From JAQGMJ01 sp036498945 (GTDB taxonomy: Bacteria; Pseudomonadota; Gammaproteobacteria; Burkholderiales; JAEUOS01): 64,000 nt of DNA. Below the pieces are notes generated by a model. It saw only the letters and a list, made by a program, of their open reading frames with translations. It did not search any database and was not told the DNA's origin. This document shows, in pieces, positions 51,355 to 60,634 of the stretch (position 1 is its first letter; each line of letters begins with the position of its first letter). The stretch spans positions 1 through 64,000 of the forward strand of contig DASYEQ010000015.1 of NCBI GenBank assembly GCA_036498945.1. Direction: 5' to 3'. The translations under genes and the position numbers were made by a program.

Positions 51355-52944
51355 TCAGCGCTCTTCGACCATGTCGCGGAAGCGGATCATGTCGTAGTCG
51401 TCACCACGCTCGGTGATGCCGATCGGAAACAGCAGGTGGCGGTGGCCCGCCACCGCTGCCTGGAGTTGTTCACCCGGCATGTAGAGCCCCGGCGGCATGG
51501 CCAGCAAGGCCGCGCCCGGCTCGCTGCTGTCGGCCATGTAGATGCCCTCGACCGACGCATTGCCGCTGCTCCAGGCCCCCTGCTGCGGACGCAGGTCCAC
51601 GGTGATTGCCTGGCGCGCCAGCACCTGCACGCCGACGCTGGCCTGGTTTTTCCCCGCGCTGTCGGCGTCGCGTGCAAGACGGCGCACGATCGCCAGATCC
51701 CAGGGACCGCGCGTGCCGCTGCCGGTATCCGGCTGCACCGCCAGAAGGCTACCGATTTTCAGCCAGTCACCCGTGACCTGCGGCACGCTGGCGCCAAAGC
51801 CGCCGGCGCTCATGTTTTCCACCACCCAGGTTTCGGTCTCCGGCTGCGGCGCATCCAGCACCACGTCGATGCCGCCGCCATGCATCAGGTTGATCAGTTG
51901 CTCGAAACCGTGCGCCACCACCATGCGCGCCTGGATGCGCCGGCGTTCGCTCTTGCGCACCGGCGGTTTCGGCGCCCAGTTCAGCACCAGGTGTTTGAGC
52001 ACCTCGCGCACCACCCGCACATCGCTGGCGCCGCCGAAGTCGACGCCACGCGGCAGTTCGCCGGTCTGGTCGACCCGCACCAGCATGGCCTGCATGTCGG
52101 CATGGCCTGCGGTGGTGGTGAAAAAACGCAGCCCCGGGGTGATCTGCGCCGGCGGCGCGGCCAGGCGCAGCGGATGGCGCGGGTTGGCAAGGTCGAACCA
52201 GTAGGTCGAATCCGGCTGTGGCTGCGGGGTCACGCGCAGCTTGCCGGCGCAATGGGCGATCAAGCGCTCGGCGATGTCCAGTTCGGCCGGCGACAGCGCA
52301 TCCGGCGCGGAAGCCGCCAGCACCAGCGCACGGGTAAACTCCCCCTCGGGGGAGGCGTCACCCGGCAGGCCGGGATAGATGATCAACTGGCCGGTTTGCA
52401 GGCGGCGCGACTCGGCAAACAGATAGGCACGCGCCAGCGCCTGCCAGACCTCGCTCGGGATCGGACCATAGCGCACATACAACCACTTCAGGCGCATGCC
52501 GGCGGCGCGCAGCGCACGCACGGCGATCATCGCCACCTGGTTTTTCAGCGCGTCGGTGCCTTTTTCCTTGCTCTCGATGCGGTCGATCAGGCTGTCATAG
52601 GCCTCGCTGCAGCGGGTCCAGAAATCGTGATTGGCGGCCCACAGCTTGCCTTCCTGGAACTTCGACTGGCGCGACAAAGTACCGTAGTCGCGCGACAGCT
52701 TGCCGCGATGCGGCTGGCCGGTTTCGTCCAGGCGACGGATCAGTTCATAGCGGCGCTCGGGGCGCAAGGTCTCGGTGGTGGTGACCGAATCCAGCCAATG
52801 GCTGACTTCATCGAGCGCCTTCAGCGCCTCGCCGGCGCGCAACTCGGCGAATATGTCCTCGGACTCCTTCGGATTGGCCAAAGGATGGTCATCCCGGGCG
52901 CCTCCCAGACCGGAGATTTTCAGCGAGTCCAGCAACTTGAGCAT
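51355..52944 (-). CDS. PilZ-domain c-di-GMP-binding protein
   Basis: A 529-residue cytoplasmic protein. The N-terminal 300 residues are helical and of unknown fold. The C-terminal part carries a PilZ-like signature: RRIQARMVV (RxxxR) near residue 345, then VENMSAGGFGAS (NxSxxG) near residue 392, about 45 residues apart. These motifs bind c-di-GMP. The frame is open to 53031, but the ATG at 52944 is preferred. It is divergent from a receiver-kinase fusion, and a GGDEF/EAL protein elsewhere in the window could supply the ligand. Its target is unknown. Confidence 0.82.
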   Translation of the reverse strand: MLKLLDSLKISGLGGARDDHPLANPKESEDIFAELRAGEALKALDEVSHWLDSVTTTETLRPERRYELIRRLDETGQPHRGKLSRDYGTLSRQSKFQEGKLWAANHDFWTRCSEAYDSLIDRIESKEKGTDALKNQVAMIAVRALRAAGMRLKWLYVRYGPIPSEVWQALARAYLFAESRRLQTGQLIIYPGLPGDASPEGEFTRALVLAASAPDALSPAELDIAERLIAHCAGKLRVTPQPQPDSTYWFDLANPRHPLRLAAPPAQITPGLRFFTTTAGHADMQAMLVRVDQTGELPRGVDFGGASDVRVVREVLKHLVLNWAPKPPVRKSERRRIQARMVVAHGFEQLINLMHGGGIDVVLDAPQPETETWVVENMSAGGFGASVPQVTGDWLKIGSLLAVQPDTGSGTRGPWDLAIVRRLARDADSAGKNQASVGVQVLARQAITVDLRPQQGAWSSGNASVEGIYMADSSEPGAALLAMPPGLYMPGEQLQAAVAGHRHLLFPIGITERGDDYDMIRFRDMVEER

Positions 52945-53270
52945 GGTGTGCCCCGATTTTAAAACCAACTCAGCCTTGTTTTCGGTTCGGCAGCGGCGAA
53001 CTTGACGGCCCCCAAAAGACGACCACCCCAATTCCCGGCTCGCGCCGAAAGATTCGTAATCCCCGTTATGTGATCAGCGGTGGAAAAACGCCGGTTTGGT
53101 GCCAGTCCCGCATACAATCATGTCGCATAATCAATGATTTAGCAAGTAAATGCAAAGTTTTTTGTGAAGCGCCGGATATTTTGCGATGCGTTTTCCGCAA
53201 CAGCGCCATTCCAGCTAGAATCCGCCCGCCGCCTTCCCTTCGCGTACAGGCCCCTTGGCAGTACCTATTC
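52945..53270. other. Intergenic region between PilZ and receiver-kinase genes
   Basis: A 326-bp gap between divergent genes. A TAGAAT at 53216-53221 with a weak -35 (ttccgc) 17 bp upstream is a plausible plus-strand promoter 50 bp before the GTG. An AT-rich stretch at 53130-53165 may contain further signals. No RNA gene, repeat or small ORF could be supported. Confidence 0.4.
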
Positions 53271-54602
53271 GTGCGAATTCTCATCATTGACGCCTCACCC
53301 CGATTTCGCGACCAGTGCGTGAAATACATTGCCGGGCAATGGCCCGGGGCGGAAGTGGACTTGCGTACCCCGGCGGAGTTCGCCGACCCTGCCGCCGGCG
53401 AGTGGGCCCGCTACGACGTGATGCTGATCGACCATCACGATCCCGAGGAAGCGGCCCCTGACGGCAGCGGCGGTCCTGCCGGCAACGACGGCGTCGCCTG
53501 GCTGCGCGGCGTGCGCGACCATGTGACCAGCCTGCCGCCGATCATCGTCCTTTCCTCGCAAGGCGGCGAGGACACCGCGGTGCAGGCGATGAAACTGGGC
53601 GCCGCCGATTACCTGCGGCGCGACAAGATCACCGCCGCCCGGCTGGTGGGTGCGATCAACGAAGCCATCCTCGAGCGGGCGCGGCAAAACGACCGCCTGC
53701 TCGCGCGCGCCCGCCTGGCCGAGCGCTATGCCGACACCATGGTGATGGCGCTGGACGTCAACTCCATCGGCGAGGCCGCGCCCGCCGACGCCCCACGCAT
53801 CAAGGGCTACCGCATGCTGCGCAAGATCGGCGAAGGCGGCACCTCGCGGGTGTTCCTCGTCGAGCGCCTGGCGAAGATGGGCCAGCCGGCGCCGGAGCCC
53901 AGACAGGTGGTGCTGAAGGTGCTCAACGCGCGCCTGATCGCCGACCCCGCCTTCATCGAGCGCTTCATCCGCGAATACCGGGTAATTTCCGCGGTGCAGA
54001 ACGAGCACGTGGCGCGCATCTACGACCAGGGCATCACCGACGAGCATTTGTACATCGCGATGGAGTACTTTTCCTCCGGCGACCTGCGCACGCGCATGGG
54101 GCACCACGACACGGCGCGCCTGACTTCCATCCAGGCGCTGAAGATCACCATGCAGATCGCCCGCGCGCTGGACGCGATCCACGCCGCCGGCGTGATCCAT
54201 CGCGACCTGAAACCGCACAACATCATGTTCCGCGACGCCGACCACCTGGCGCTGGTGGACTTCGGCCTGGCCAAGCAGGTGGGCGAAAAAACCATCACCT
54301 CCACCGGGGGCCTGCTCGCCACGCCGCTTTACATGAGCCCGGAACAATGCCTGGGCCGCAGCCAGGACGTGCGCAGCGATCTCTACAGCGTCGGCGTCAT
54401 CCTTTACGAGATGCTCACTGGCGAGCATCTGTACGACTCCGACAACCTGCCCGGCATCGCTTTCCAGCATGTACACGCCGACATTCCGCGCCTGCCGGAA
54501 CCCCTCAAGGGCTACCAGCCGCTGATCGAACGCCTGCTGGCGAAAAACCCGGACAACCGCTTCCAGTCGGCGCGCGAGCTGTTTGGCTACATTGCGTATT
54601 GA
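53271..54602 (+). CDS. Receiver domain-Ser/Thr protein kinase fusion
   Basis: A 443-residue protein. Residues 1-140 form a response-regulator receiver domain: acidic Asp7, phospho-acceptor Asp54 in VMLIDHHDPEE, a switch Ser in VLSSQGGED and Lys in LRRDK. Residues 180-443 are a Hanks-type kinase: glycine loop KIGEGGTSRVF, Lys in VVLKVLN, catalytic loop HRDLKPHN, metal loop DFGLA and MSPEQCLG. All key residues are present, so both halves may be active. The GTG at 53271 begins directly with the receiver strand; no strong ribosome site is seen. No histidine kinase is adjacent. Confidence 0.92.
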   Translation: MRILIIDASPRFRDQCVKYIAGQWPGAEVDLRTPAEFADPAAGEWARYDVMLIDHHDPEEAAPDGSGGPAGNDGVAWLRGVRDHVTSLPPIIVLSSQGGEDTAVQAMKLGAADYLRRDKITAARLVGAINEAILERARQNDRLLARARLAERYADTMVMALDVNSIGEAAPADAPRIKGYRMLRKIGEGGTSRVFLVERLAKMGQPAPEPRQVVLKVLNARLIADPAFIERFIREYRVISAVQNEHVARIYDQGITDEHLYIAMEYFSSGDLRTRMGHHDTARLTSIQALKITMQIARALDAIHAAGVIHRDLKPHNIMFRDADHLALVDFGLAKQVGEKTITSTGGLLATPLYMSPEQCLGRSQDVRSDLYSVGVILYEMLTGEHLYDSDNLPGIAFQHVHADIPRLPEPLKGYQPLIERLLAKNPDNRFQSARELFGYIAY

Positions 54603-54719
54603 TTCGGGCGAAAGTGCAAGCTACTTTTGCCCGCCCAATACGTCATGCAATCGCCGGCAAAGCCGGTCGATCTCATGACGAAAAGGCAACGAAAAATCAA
54701 AAACGCTTAGAATGATGCC

Positions 54720-55514
54720 ATGCGCCAATACCTCGATTTGATGCGCCACGTGCTGGAACACGGCGCGCAAAAGACCGACCGCACCGGCACCGGCACCCTC
54801 TCGGTCTTCGGCCACCAGATGCGTTTCGACCTGGCCGATGGTTTCCCTCTGGTGACCACGAAAAAGCTGCACCTGCGCTCGATCATCCACGAGCTTTTGT
54901 GGTTCCTGAACGGCGAAACCAACACCAAATACCTGAAGGAAAACGGCGTCTCGATCTGGGACGAATGGGCAGACGAGAACGGCGACCTGGGCCCGATCTA
55001 CGGCTACCAGTGGCGCCACTGGCCGACGCGCGACGGCGGCGAAGTCGACCAGATCCAGCAGGTGTTGAAGCAACTCAAGGAAACGCCGGATTCGCGGCGC
55101 ATCATCGTCTCGGCCTGGAACGTGGGCGAGATTCCGCGCATGAAGCTGCCGCCCTGCCACGCGTTTTTCCAGTTCTACGTAGCCGACGGCAAGCTTTCCT
55201 GCCAGATGTACCAACGCAGCGCCGACATTTTTTTGGGCGTCCCCTTCAACATCGCCTCCTACGCGCTGCTCACCCATATGTTCGCGCAGCAGAGCGGTTA
55301 TGAGGCCGGCGAGTTCATCTGGACCGGCGGCGACTGCCACCTGTATTCCAACCACATGGACCAGGTGAAGGAACAACTGTCGCGCACGCCCTATCCCCTG
55401 CCGCGCCTGGAGATCAAGCGCAAGCCCGACTCGATTTTCGATTATCGCTTCGACGACTTCGAAATCATCGGCTACCAGTCCGGCCCGCCGATCAAGGCGC
55501 CGGTGGCGGTGTAA
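54720..55514 (+). CDS. thyA: Thymidylate synthase
   Basis: A 264-residue thymidylate synthase, the same length as E. coli ThyA, that methylates dUMP to dTMP using methylenetetrahydrofolate. Catalytic Cys146 lies in LPPCHAFFQFYV, and YQRSADIFLGVPFNIASYALL follows. FNGETN-type and WRHWPTRDGG segments are normal. It ends in PIKAPVAV as usual. A strong terminator follows. dfrA, which recycles its folate product, lies 1.4 kb downstream beyond two opposite-strand genes. Confidence 0.98.
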   Translation: MRQYLDLMRHVLEHGAQKTDRTGTGTLSVFGHQMRFDLADGFPLVTTKKLHLRSIIHELLWFLNGETNTKYLKENGVSIWDEWADENGDLGPIYGYQWRHWPTRDGGEVDQIQQVLKQLKETPDSRRIIVSAWNVGEIPRMKLPPCHAFFQFYVADGKLSCQMYQRSADIFLGVPFNIASYALLTHMFAQQSGYEAGEFIWTGGDCHLYSNHMDQVKEQLSRTPYPLPRLEIKRKPDSIFDYRFDDFEIIGYQSGPPIKAPVAV

Positions 55515-55522
55515 GACAAGAT

Positions 55523-55570
55523 CGCTGCAAAACAAAAGCGCGCCTACCGGCGCGCTTTTGTTTTGCAGCG
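55523..55570. terminator. Perfect 22-bp bidirectional terminator
   Basis: Two perfectly complementary 22-nt arms (55523-55544 and 55549-55570) flank the loop tacc. Internal A- and T-runs beside a GC core provide U-tracts on both strands. It ends thyA on the plus strand and the glycine-zipper gene on the minus strand. Confidence 0.9.
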
Positions 55571-55577
55571 AAGGCGG

Positions 55578-56261
55578 TCAGCCGATCGGCACCAGCCCGC
55601 CGTTTTCCACCCGCACGCGCTCGCCCGAGCTATAGGCGCCCGCGCTGGCGGCACTGAAGGTGCGCAGGCTGCCGTCATCCATGCGCACATGGACCTGGTA
55701 GACCACGTGCTTGCGGACGTGTTTTTCGATGGCGTTGCCGGCGAAGGCGCCGCCGACCGCCCCCAGGATGGTGAGCGGCCCGCGGTCCCGTCGATGGGCA
55801 ATCGTATTGCCGATCAAGGCGCCGCCGACGCCGCCTGCGACCGCTCCGACACCGGTCGCCCTGCCCTGCACCTCGGTCGCACGCACCGATTCGACATGTC
55901 CGCAGGCGTAGCAATCCGCCGCCGCGGCCGGCGCCGGCACTACCGCGGGCGCGGGGCTGGCCGCCGGGGCTGACGAGGGATACGGCGGCGGTGGTGCATA
56001 GGCCTGGCTGTTCGGCAACGGCGGCAGGGGCGCGCCAGCGTTGCCGGCAGCATTCCCGTCCGCGGCTGCGGAACCGGCGACGGCCTGCGGCGCGCTGGCG
56101 GAAGCGGAATACGCAGCCGGCGATTGCGCCTCGCTATTCATATGGGTCGGGATGATGCCGGTGAATACCCCAATGCCAATCAGGCTCATCACGATCACCG
56201 AAGCAGCGGCGATCGGCACCATCGGGTGGGTTCGTTTATAGATGGGTAGGCTTTCTTCCAT
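55578..56261 (-). CDS. Glycine-zipper 2TM domain membrane protein
   Basis: A 227-residue protein anchored by an N-terminal helix (about residues 14-36). A Pro/Ala-rich linker follows (about 45-125) and then a glycine-zipper region, GVGAVAGGVGGALIGNTIAH and LGAVGGAFAGNAIEKHV. The C-terminus is a small beta domain typical of Rickettsia 17-kDa surface-antigen-like proteins. AAGGAG is spaced 7 nt from the ATG at 56261; the ATG two codons upstream is too close. It is probably exposed to the periplasm. The role is unknown. Confidence 0.88.
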   Translation of the reverse strand: MEESLPIYKRTHPMVPIAAASVIVMSLIGIGVFTGIIPTHMNSEAQSPAAYSASASAPQAVAGSAAADGNAAGNAGAPLPPLPNSQAYAPPPPYPSSAPAASPAPAVVPAPAAAADCYACGHVESVRATEVQGRATGVGAVAGGVGGALIGNTIAHRRDRGPLTILGAVGGAFAGNAIEKHVRKHVVYQVHVRMDDGSLRTFSAASAGAYSSGERVRVENGGLVPIG

Positions 56262-56301
56262 GACCATTCTCCTTGCTTGTAGGCGGACGGATGCAGCCGT
56301 C

Positions 56302-56682
56302 CTAAAGGTCGAGGGCGGATAACACCTGGTCCGCGCGCAGGGCGCCGGTTGCGCTCACGGACATGAAATTGCCGCGCTCCGGGTCGCCGGCGCTCAACAG
56401 CCCTTCCGCAAGCTGGAATTCGCCCGGCGACAGGCGCCCGTCGCCATCGCCGTCGGCGCGGCGAAAAACCGCGCTGATGCCCGGCACCTGGAATGCTTCA
56501 GCGGGGGAAAGCCTGCCATCATGGTTGCGGTCGAGGCGGGCAAACAAGCGCGTCGGCCCCTGCGCTTGCGGCGCATCGCCATCACGCCAGGCGCCTAGCG
56601 CAAAAGGCGAAGCGCAGCCCAGGGCGATAGCGGTCACCAGCAATCCCAGCGCGATACGATCGGCTTGTTCGAGACGGGTCAT
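56302..56682 (-). CDS. EF-hand calcium-binding protein
   Basis: A 126-residue protein with an N-terminal hydrophobic segment (about 8-30; a Cys follows LG at residue 23, so a lipoprotein is possible). Two canonical EF-hand loops follow: Asp51-x-Asn53-x-Asp55 ending at Glu62, and Asp77-x-Asp79-x-Asp81 ending at Glu88. The ATG at 56682 has a GAGGTG ribosome site; the frame is open to 56745. It lies 40 bp upstream of the glycine-zipper gene on the same strand. It likely binds Ca2+ in the envelope. Confidence 0.88.
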   Translation of the reverse strand: MTRLEQADRIALGLLVTAIALGCASPFALGAWRDGDAPQAQGPTRLFARLDRNHDGRLSPAEAFQVPGISAVFRRADGDGDGRLSPGEFQLAEGLLSAGDPERGNFMSVSATGALRADQVLSALDL

Positions 56683-56926
56683 GTTGCACCTCAGGAGTTG
56701 TCGCCAAATGGCGTTTGCCCAGAGATATTGCAACACTTGTTCCATAATTTTTATTTTATTACTATCAATACCTTAAGGTTAATATCTAATGTCATTTCAC
56801 AGGTAATTTTTGCCTTGTAGTAGAAGCGCCTACAGCGTTTTTACAGGCGGCGCGCCGGCCCTTTCACAGGCGGCTATAATGCTGCCGCTTTCGCACTTTC
56901 CCACCGCCGCCCATCCATCGATTCCC

Positions 56927-57520
56927 ATGCCATCGACCTCGCCGGCTCGGGCCACACCGCGTGTTTCGCTGATCGTCGCCATGGCGTCCAACCGCTGTAT
57001 CGGGCGCGACAACCGCATGCCCTGGCACCTGCCGGCCGACCTGCAGCACTTCAAGCGCACCACCCTCGGCAAGCCCGTCCTGATGGGCCGCAAGACCTAC
57101 GAATCGATCGTCGCGACCCTGGGCAAGCCGTTGCCGGGGCGCGCCAACATCATCATTTCACGCAACCTGGAATACCAGCCGCGGGGCGCCGACAAGGCGC
57201 CACCCGGAGCGGTGCTGCTGGCCGATTCACCGGCCGCGGCACTGGCCGCGGTCCGCGACGCCGGCCTGTCGGCGGACGAGATATTTGTCATCGGCGGGGC
57301 CGAAATCTATCGCGCCATGCTGCCCGCCGCACAACGCCTGGTGGTCACCGAAATCCGGCATGAATTCGCCGGCGACGCTTTTTTTCCCTTCATCGATCCC
57401 AAGATATGGGCCGAGGCCAGCCGCGAGGCGCAGCCGCGCAGCGGCGAGCCGGAAGTGGATTTTGATTTTGTCGAATATCGACGCATGGAGCAGGACATGG
57501 CGCAGGAAAATACGCAATGA
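56927..57520 (+). CDS. dfrA: Dihydrofolate reductase
   Basis: A 197-residue dihydrofolate reductase that reduces dihydrofolate with NADPH. LIVAMASNRCIGRDNRMPWHLPADL has the conserved Trp and the catalytic acidic residue after PWHLPADL. The cofactor motif GRKTYESI and IFVIGGAEIYRAMLP follow. It is longer than the usual 160-170 residues because of a short N-terminal extension and a C-terminal tail. The ATG at 56927 is the closest start to the domain that still includes the first strand. Its stop overlaps the DUF4337 gene start (ATGA). Confidence 0.96.
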   Translation: MPSTSPARATPRVSLIVAMASNRCIGRDNRMPWHLPADLQHFKRTTLGKPVLMGRKTYESIVATLGKPLPGRANIIISRNLEYQPRGADKAPPGAVLLADSPAAALAAVRDAGLSADEIFVIGGAEIYRAMLPAAQRLVVTEIRHEFAGDAFFPFIDPKIWAEASREAQPRSGEPEVDFDFVEYRRMEQDMAQENTQ

Positions 57521-58092
57521 GCGAAGGCGGATTTCACGTCCACGGCCCCCACGACCACGAGCTGGAGCACGCGGCGGCGCATGACGGCGCCGATAGTTTC
57601 GCCGGGCGCCTGGCGGTACTGACCGCGGTGCTGTCCACCGTCGGCGCATTGTTCTCCTACCAGGGCGGCGCCACCCAGAACGACGCGATGATCTTCAAGA
57701 ACAACGCGGCGATCAAGAAGACCGAAGCCTCCGACCAGTGGAACTACTACCAGGCGAAAAGCAACAAGCAGAACCTGGCCGAACTCGCCGCCGTCCTGTC
57801 GGCCGACAACCGCGACAAGTACCAGAAGGAGGCCGCGCGCTATTCCTCCGAGAAAGAGGATATCCGGAAGAAGGCCGACGCGCTGGAAAAGCAGTCCGAG
57901 CAATGGGACAAGCAGGCCGAGACCGAAATTCACCTCCACCACCGCTGGGCGCAGGCGATGACCGTGATCCAGGTATCGATCGCGCTGGCCGCCATCACCC
58001 TGCTGACGCGCCGCCGCTGGATGCTCAACGGCGTCTATCTCGCCGCCGGCATCAGCTTCGTGCTGGCGGGCATGGCCCTGTCGCATATCTGA
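57517..58092 (+). CDS. DUF4337 membrane protein
   Basis: A 191-residue protein with a His-rich N-terminus (HVHGPHDHELEHAAAHD). It then has a hydrophobic helix (about 31-48), a charged coiled-coil region (QWNYYQAKSNKQNL to EKQSEQWDKQAE), and two C-terminal helices (about 148-168 and 172-188). This is the DUF4337 layout. The function is unknown; the His-rich start could bind metal. It is translationally coupled to dfrA. Confidence 0.9.
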   Translation: MSEGGFHVHGPHDHELEHAAAHDGADSFAGRLAVLTAVLSTVGALFSYQGGATQNDAMIFKNNAAIKKTEASDQWNYYQAKSNKQNLAELAAVLSADNRDKYQKEAARYSSEKEDIRKKADALEKQSEQWDKQAETEIHLHHRWAQAMTVIQVSIALAAITLLTRRRWMLNGVYLAAGISFVLAGMALSHI

Positions 58093-58215
58093 GACGCCCG
58101 ATCCCGCGTCACGAATTTTTCACTTAAATTCGCCCGCGTTTCGCCTTACACTTCGCCGCGCGCGCCCGACTCCGGGCGCCCATTGATCCGCCGCGCCCGC
58201 CCCTGGAGATCCACA

Positions 58216-60477
58216 ATGAAATTCCGCTTTCCCATCGTCATCATCGATGAGGACTTCCGCTCCGAGAACACCTCGGGCCTGGGCATCCGCGCGCTCGCCG
58301 AGGCGATCGAAAAAGAAGGCATGGAAGTGCTGGGCGTGACCAGCTACGGCGACCTCTCCCAGTTCGCCCAGCAGCAGTCGCGCGCCTCCGCCTTCATCCT
58401 GTCGATCGACGACGAGGAATTCACCCCTGGGCCGGAAATCGATCCGGCGGTGGTGAACCTGCGCAGCTTCATCGAGGAAATCCGCTTCAAGAACGCGGAA
58501 ATCCCGATCTATCTCTATGGCGAGACCAAGACCTCGCGCGAGATTCCCAACGACATCCTGCGCGAGCTGCATGGCTTCATCCACATGTTCGAGGACACGC
58601 CGGAATTCGTCGCCCGCCACATCATCCGCGAGGCCAAGAGCTACCTCGACAGCCTCTCGCCTCCGTTCTTCCGCGCCCTGATCCACTACGCGCAGGACGG
58701 CTCCTACTCGTGGCATTGCCCGGGGCACTCCGGCGGCGTGGCTTTCCTGAAATCGCCGATCGGCCAGATGTTCCACCAGTTCTTCGGCGAAAACATGCTG
58801 AGGGCGGATGTCTGCAACGCGGTGGAAGAATTGGGCCAGTTGCTCGACCACACCGGTCCGGTGGCCGCTTCCGAACGCAATGCCGCGCGCATTTTCAACG
58901 CCGACCACTGCTTTTTCGTCACCAACGGCACTTCGACCTCGAACAAGATGGTGTGGCATGCCAACGTCGCGCCCGACGACATCGTGGTGGTGGACCGCAA
59001 CTGCCACAAGTCGATCCTGCACGCCATCACGATGACGGGCGCGATTCCCGTCTTCCTGACGCCGACGCGCAACCACCTCGGCATCATCGGCCCGATCCCG
59101 CTGGACGAGTTCAAGCCGGAAACCATTCAGAGAAAAATCGAAGCCAACCCCTTCGCCCGCGCGGCGCAGCAGCGCAACCCGCAGCGCAAGCCGCGCATTC
59201 TCACCATCACGCAGTCCACCTATGACGGCGTGGTCTACAACGTCGAGATGCTGAAGGAGACCCTCGGCACCACCATCGACACCCTGCATTTCGACGAAGC
59301 CTGGCTGCCGCACGCCGCTTTCCACGAGTTCTACAAGAACATGCACGCCATCGGCCGCGACCGCCCACGGCCCAAGGGGCCGCTGGTGTTCGCCACCCAC
59401 TCCACCCACAAGCTTCTGGCCGGCATCTCGCAGGCCTCGCAGATCCTGGTGCAGGAATCAGAGACGCAAAAGCTCGACCGCCACATCTTCAACGAAGCCT
59501 ACCTGATGCACACCTCCACCAGCCCTCAATATGCCATCATCGCCTCGTGCGACGTGGCGGCGGCGATGATGGAGCCGCCCGGCGGCACCGCGCTGGTGGA
59601 AGAGTCGATTGCCGAGGCGCTGGACTTCCGCCGCGCCATGCGCAAGGTCGACAAGGAGTGGGGCAAGGATTGGTGGTTCCAGGTCTGGGGCCCGACCAGC
59701 CTGGCCGCCGACGGCATCGGCTCGCGTGAAGACTGGATGCTCAAGGCCAACGAAAAGTGGCACGGCTTCGGCAACATCGCCCCCGGCTTCAACATGCTGG
59801 ACCCGATCAAGGCCACGGTCATCACCCCCGGCCTGGACGTTTCCGGCAAGTTCGCCAAGACCGGCATTCCCGCCTCCATCCTCACCAAGTTCCTGGCCGA
59901 GCACGGCGTTATCGTGGAGAAGACCGGGCTCTATTCGTTCTTCATCATGTTCACCATCGGCATCACCAAGGGCCGCTGGAACACCCTGGTGACCGCGCTG
60001 CAGCAGTTCAAGGACGACTACGACAAGAACCAGCCGCTGTGGCGCATCCTGCCGGAATTCTGCGCCGCGCATCCGCGCTACGAGCGCACCGGCCTGAAAG
60101 ACCTGTGCCAGCAGATCCACGACATGTACAAGGCGAGCGACGTGGCGCGCCTGACCACGGAAATGTACCTGTCCGACATGCAGCCGGCGATGAAGCCCTC
60201 GGACGCCTACGCCATGCTGGCGCACCGCGAGATCGAGCGCGTGGAAATCGACCATCTCGAAGGCCGCGTCACCAGCATCCTGCTTACACCCTACCCGCCC
60301 GGCATTCCGCTGCTGATTCCTGGCGAGCGCTTCAACAAGACCATTGTCGAATACCTCAAGTTTGCCCGTGTCTTCAACGAGAAATTCCCCGGCTTCGATA
60401 CCGACATCCACGGCTTGGTGGAAGAGGAAATCGACGGCAAACGGCGCTATTTCGTCGATTGCGTGAAAGCGAAATAA
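58216..60477 (+). CDS. Orn/Lys/Arg decarboxylase, class I PLP-dependent
   Basis: A 753-residue basic amino acid decarboxylase with the N-terminal wing domain (about 1-130), a PLP domain and the C-terminal domain. The PLP lysine is Lys399 in HSTHKLLAGISQ, and WHCPGHSGGVAFL and FDEAWLPHAAFHEFY are typical. The length is close to AdiA-type arginine decarboxylase (about 755) and above CadA (715). The substrate, arginine, lysine or ornithine, is not decided by the sequence. An ATG at 58216 has a GGAG site; the frame extends to 58183. No antiporter is adjacent, so it is not a classical acid-resistance pair. A terminator follows. Confidence 0.93.
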   Translation: MKFRFPIVIIDEDFRSENTSGLGIRALAEAIEKEGMEVLGVTSYGDLSQFAQQQSRASAFILSIDDEEFTPGPEIDPAVVNLRSFIEEIRFKNAEIPIYLYGETKTSREIPNDILRELHGFIHMFEDTPEFVARHIIREAKSYLDSLSPPFFRALIHYAQDGSYSWHCPGHSGGVAFLKSPIGQMFHQFFGENMLRADVCNAVEELGQLLDHTGPVAASERNAARIFNADHCFFVTNGTSTSNKMVWHANVAPDDIVVVDRNCHKSILHAITMTGAIPVFLTPTRNHLGIIGPIPLDEFKPETIQRKIEANPFARAAQQRNPQRKPRILTITQSTYDGVVYNVEMLKETLGTTIDTLHFDEAWLPHAAFHEFYKNMHAIGRDRPRPKGPLVFATHSTHKLLAGISQASQILVQESETQKLDRHIFNEAYLMHTSTSPQYAIIASCDVAAAMMEPPGGTALVEESIAEALDFRRAMRKVDKEWGKDWWFQVWGPTSLAADGIGSREDWMLKANEKWHGFGNIAPGFNMLDPIKATVITPGLDVSGKFAKTGIPASILTKFLAEHGVIVEKTGLYSFFIMFTIGITKGRWNTLVTALQQFKDDYDKNQPLWRILPEFCAAHPRYERTGLKDLCQQIHDMYKASDVARLTTEMYLSDMQPAMKPSDAYAMLAHREIERVEIDHLEGRVTSILLTPYPPGIPLLIPGERFNKTIVEYLKFARVFNEKFPGFDTDIHGLVEEEIDGKRRYFVDCVKAK

Positions 60478-60496
60478 CCGGTCGACTTACCCGTTC

Positions 60497-60525
60497 CAAA
60501 AGGCCCCGCTCGCGGGGCCTTTTTA
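60497..60525 (+). terminator. Terminator of the decarboxylase gene
   Basis: An 8-bp stem (aggccccg/cggggcct) with loop ctcg followed by five T residues, 20 bp after the decarboxylase stop. Confidence 0.9.
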
Positions 60526-60634
60526 CATTGCGCCGCAACGCAGCGCGCTTATGCCGCCGAAAAGGTCGAAGACGACATCCACCCTCCTCCGGCATCTGTA
60601 GCATACGCAGTCCCCGCAACAAGGAAAACAAAGC

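Noticed and set aside
58216..60477. Acid-resistance decarboxylase-antiporter system
   Set aside because: The decarboxylase is followed by a terminator, and no amino acid/polyamine antiporter gene is adjacent.
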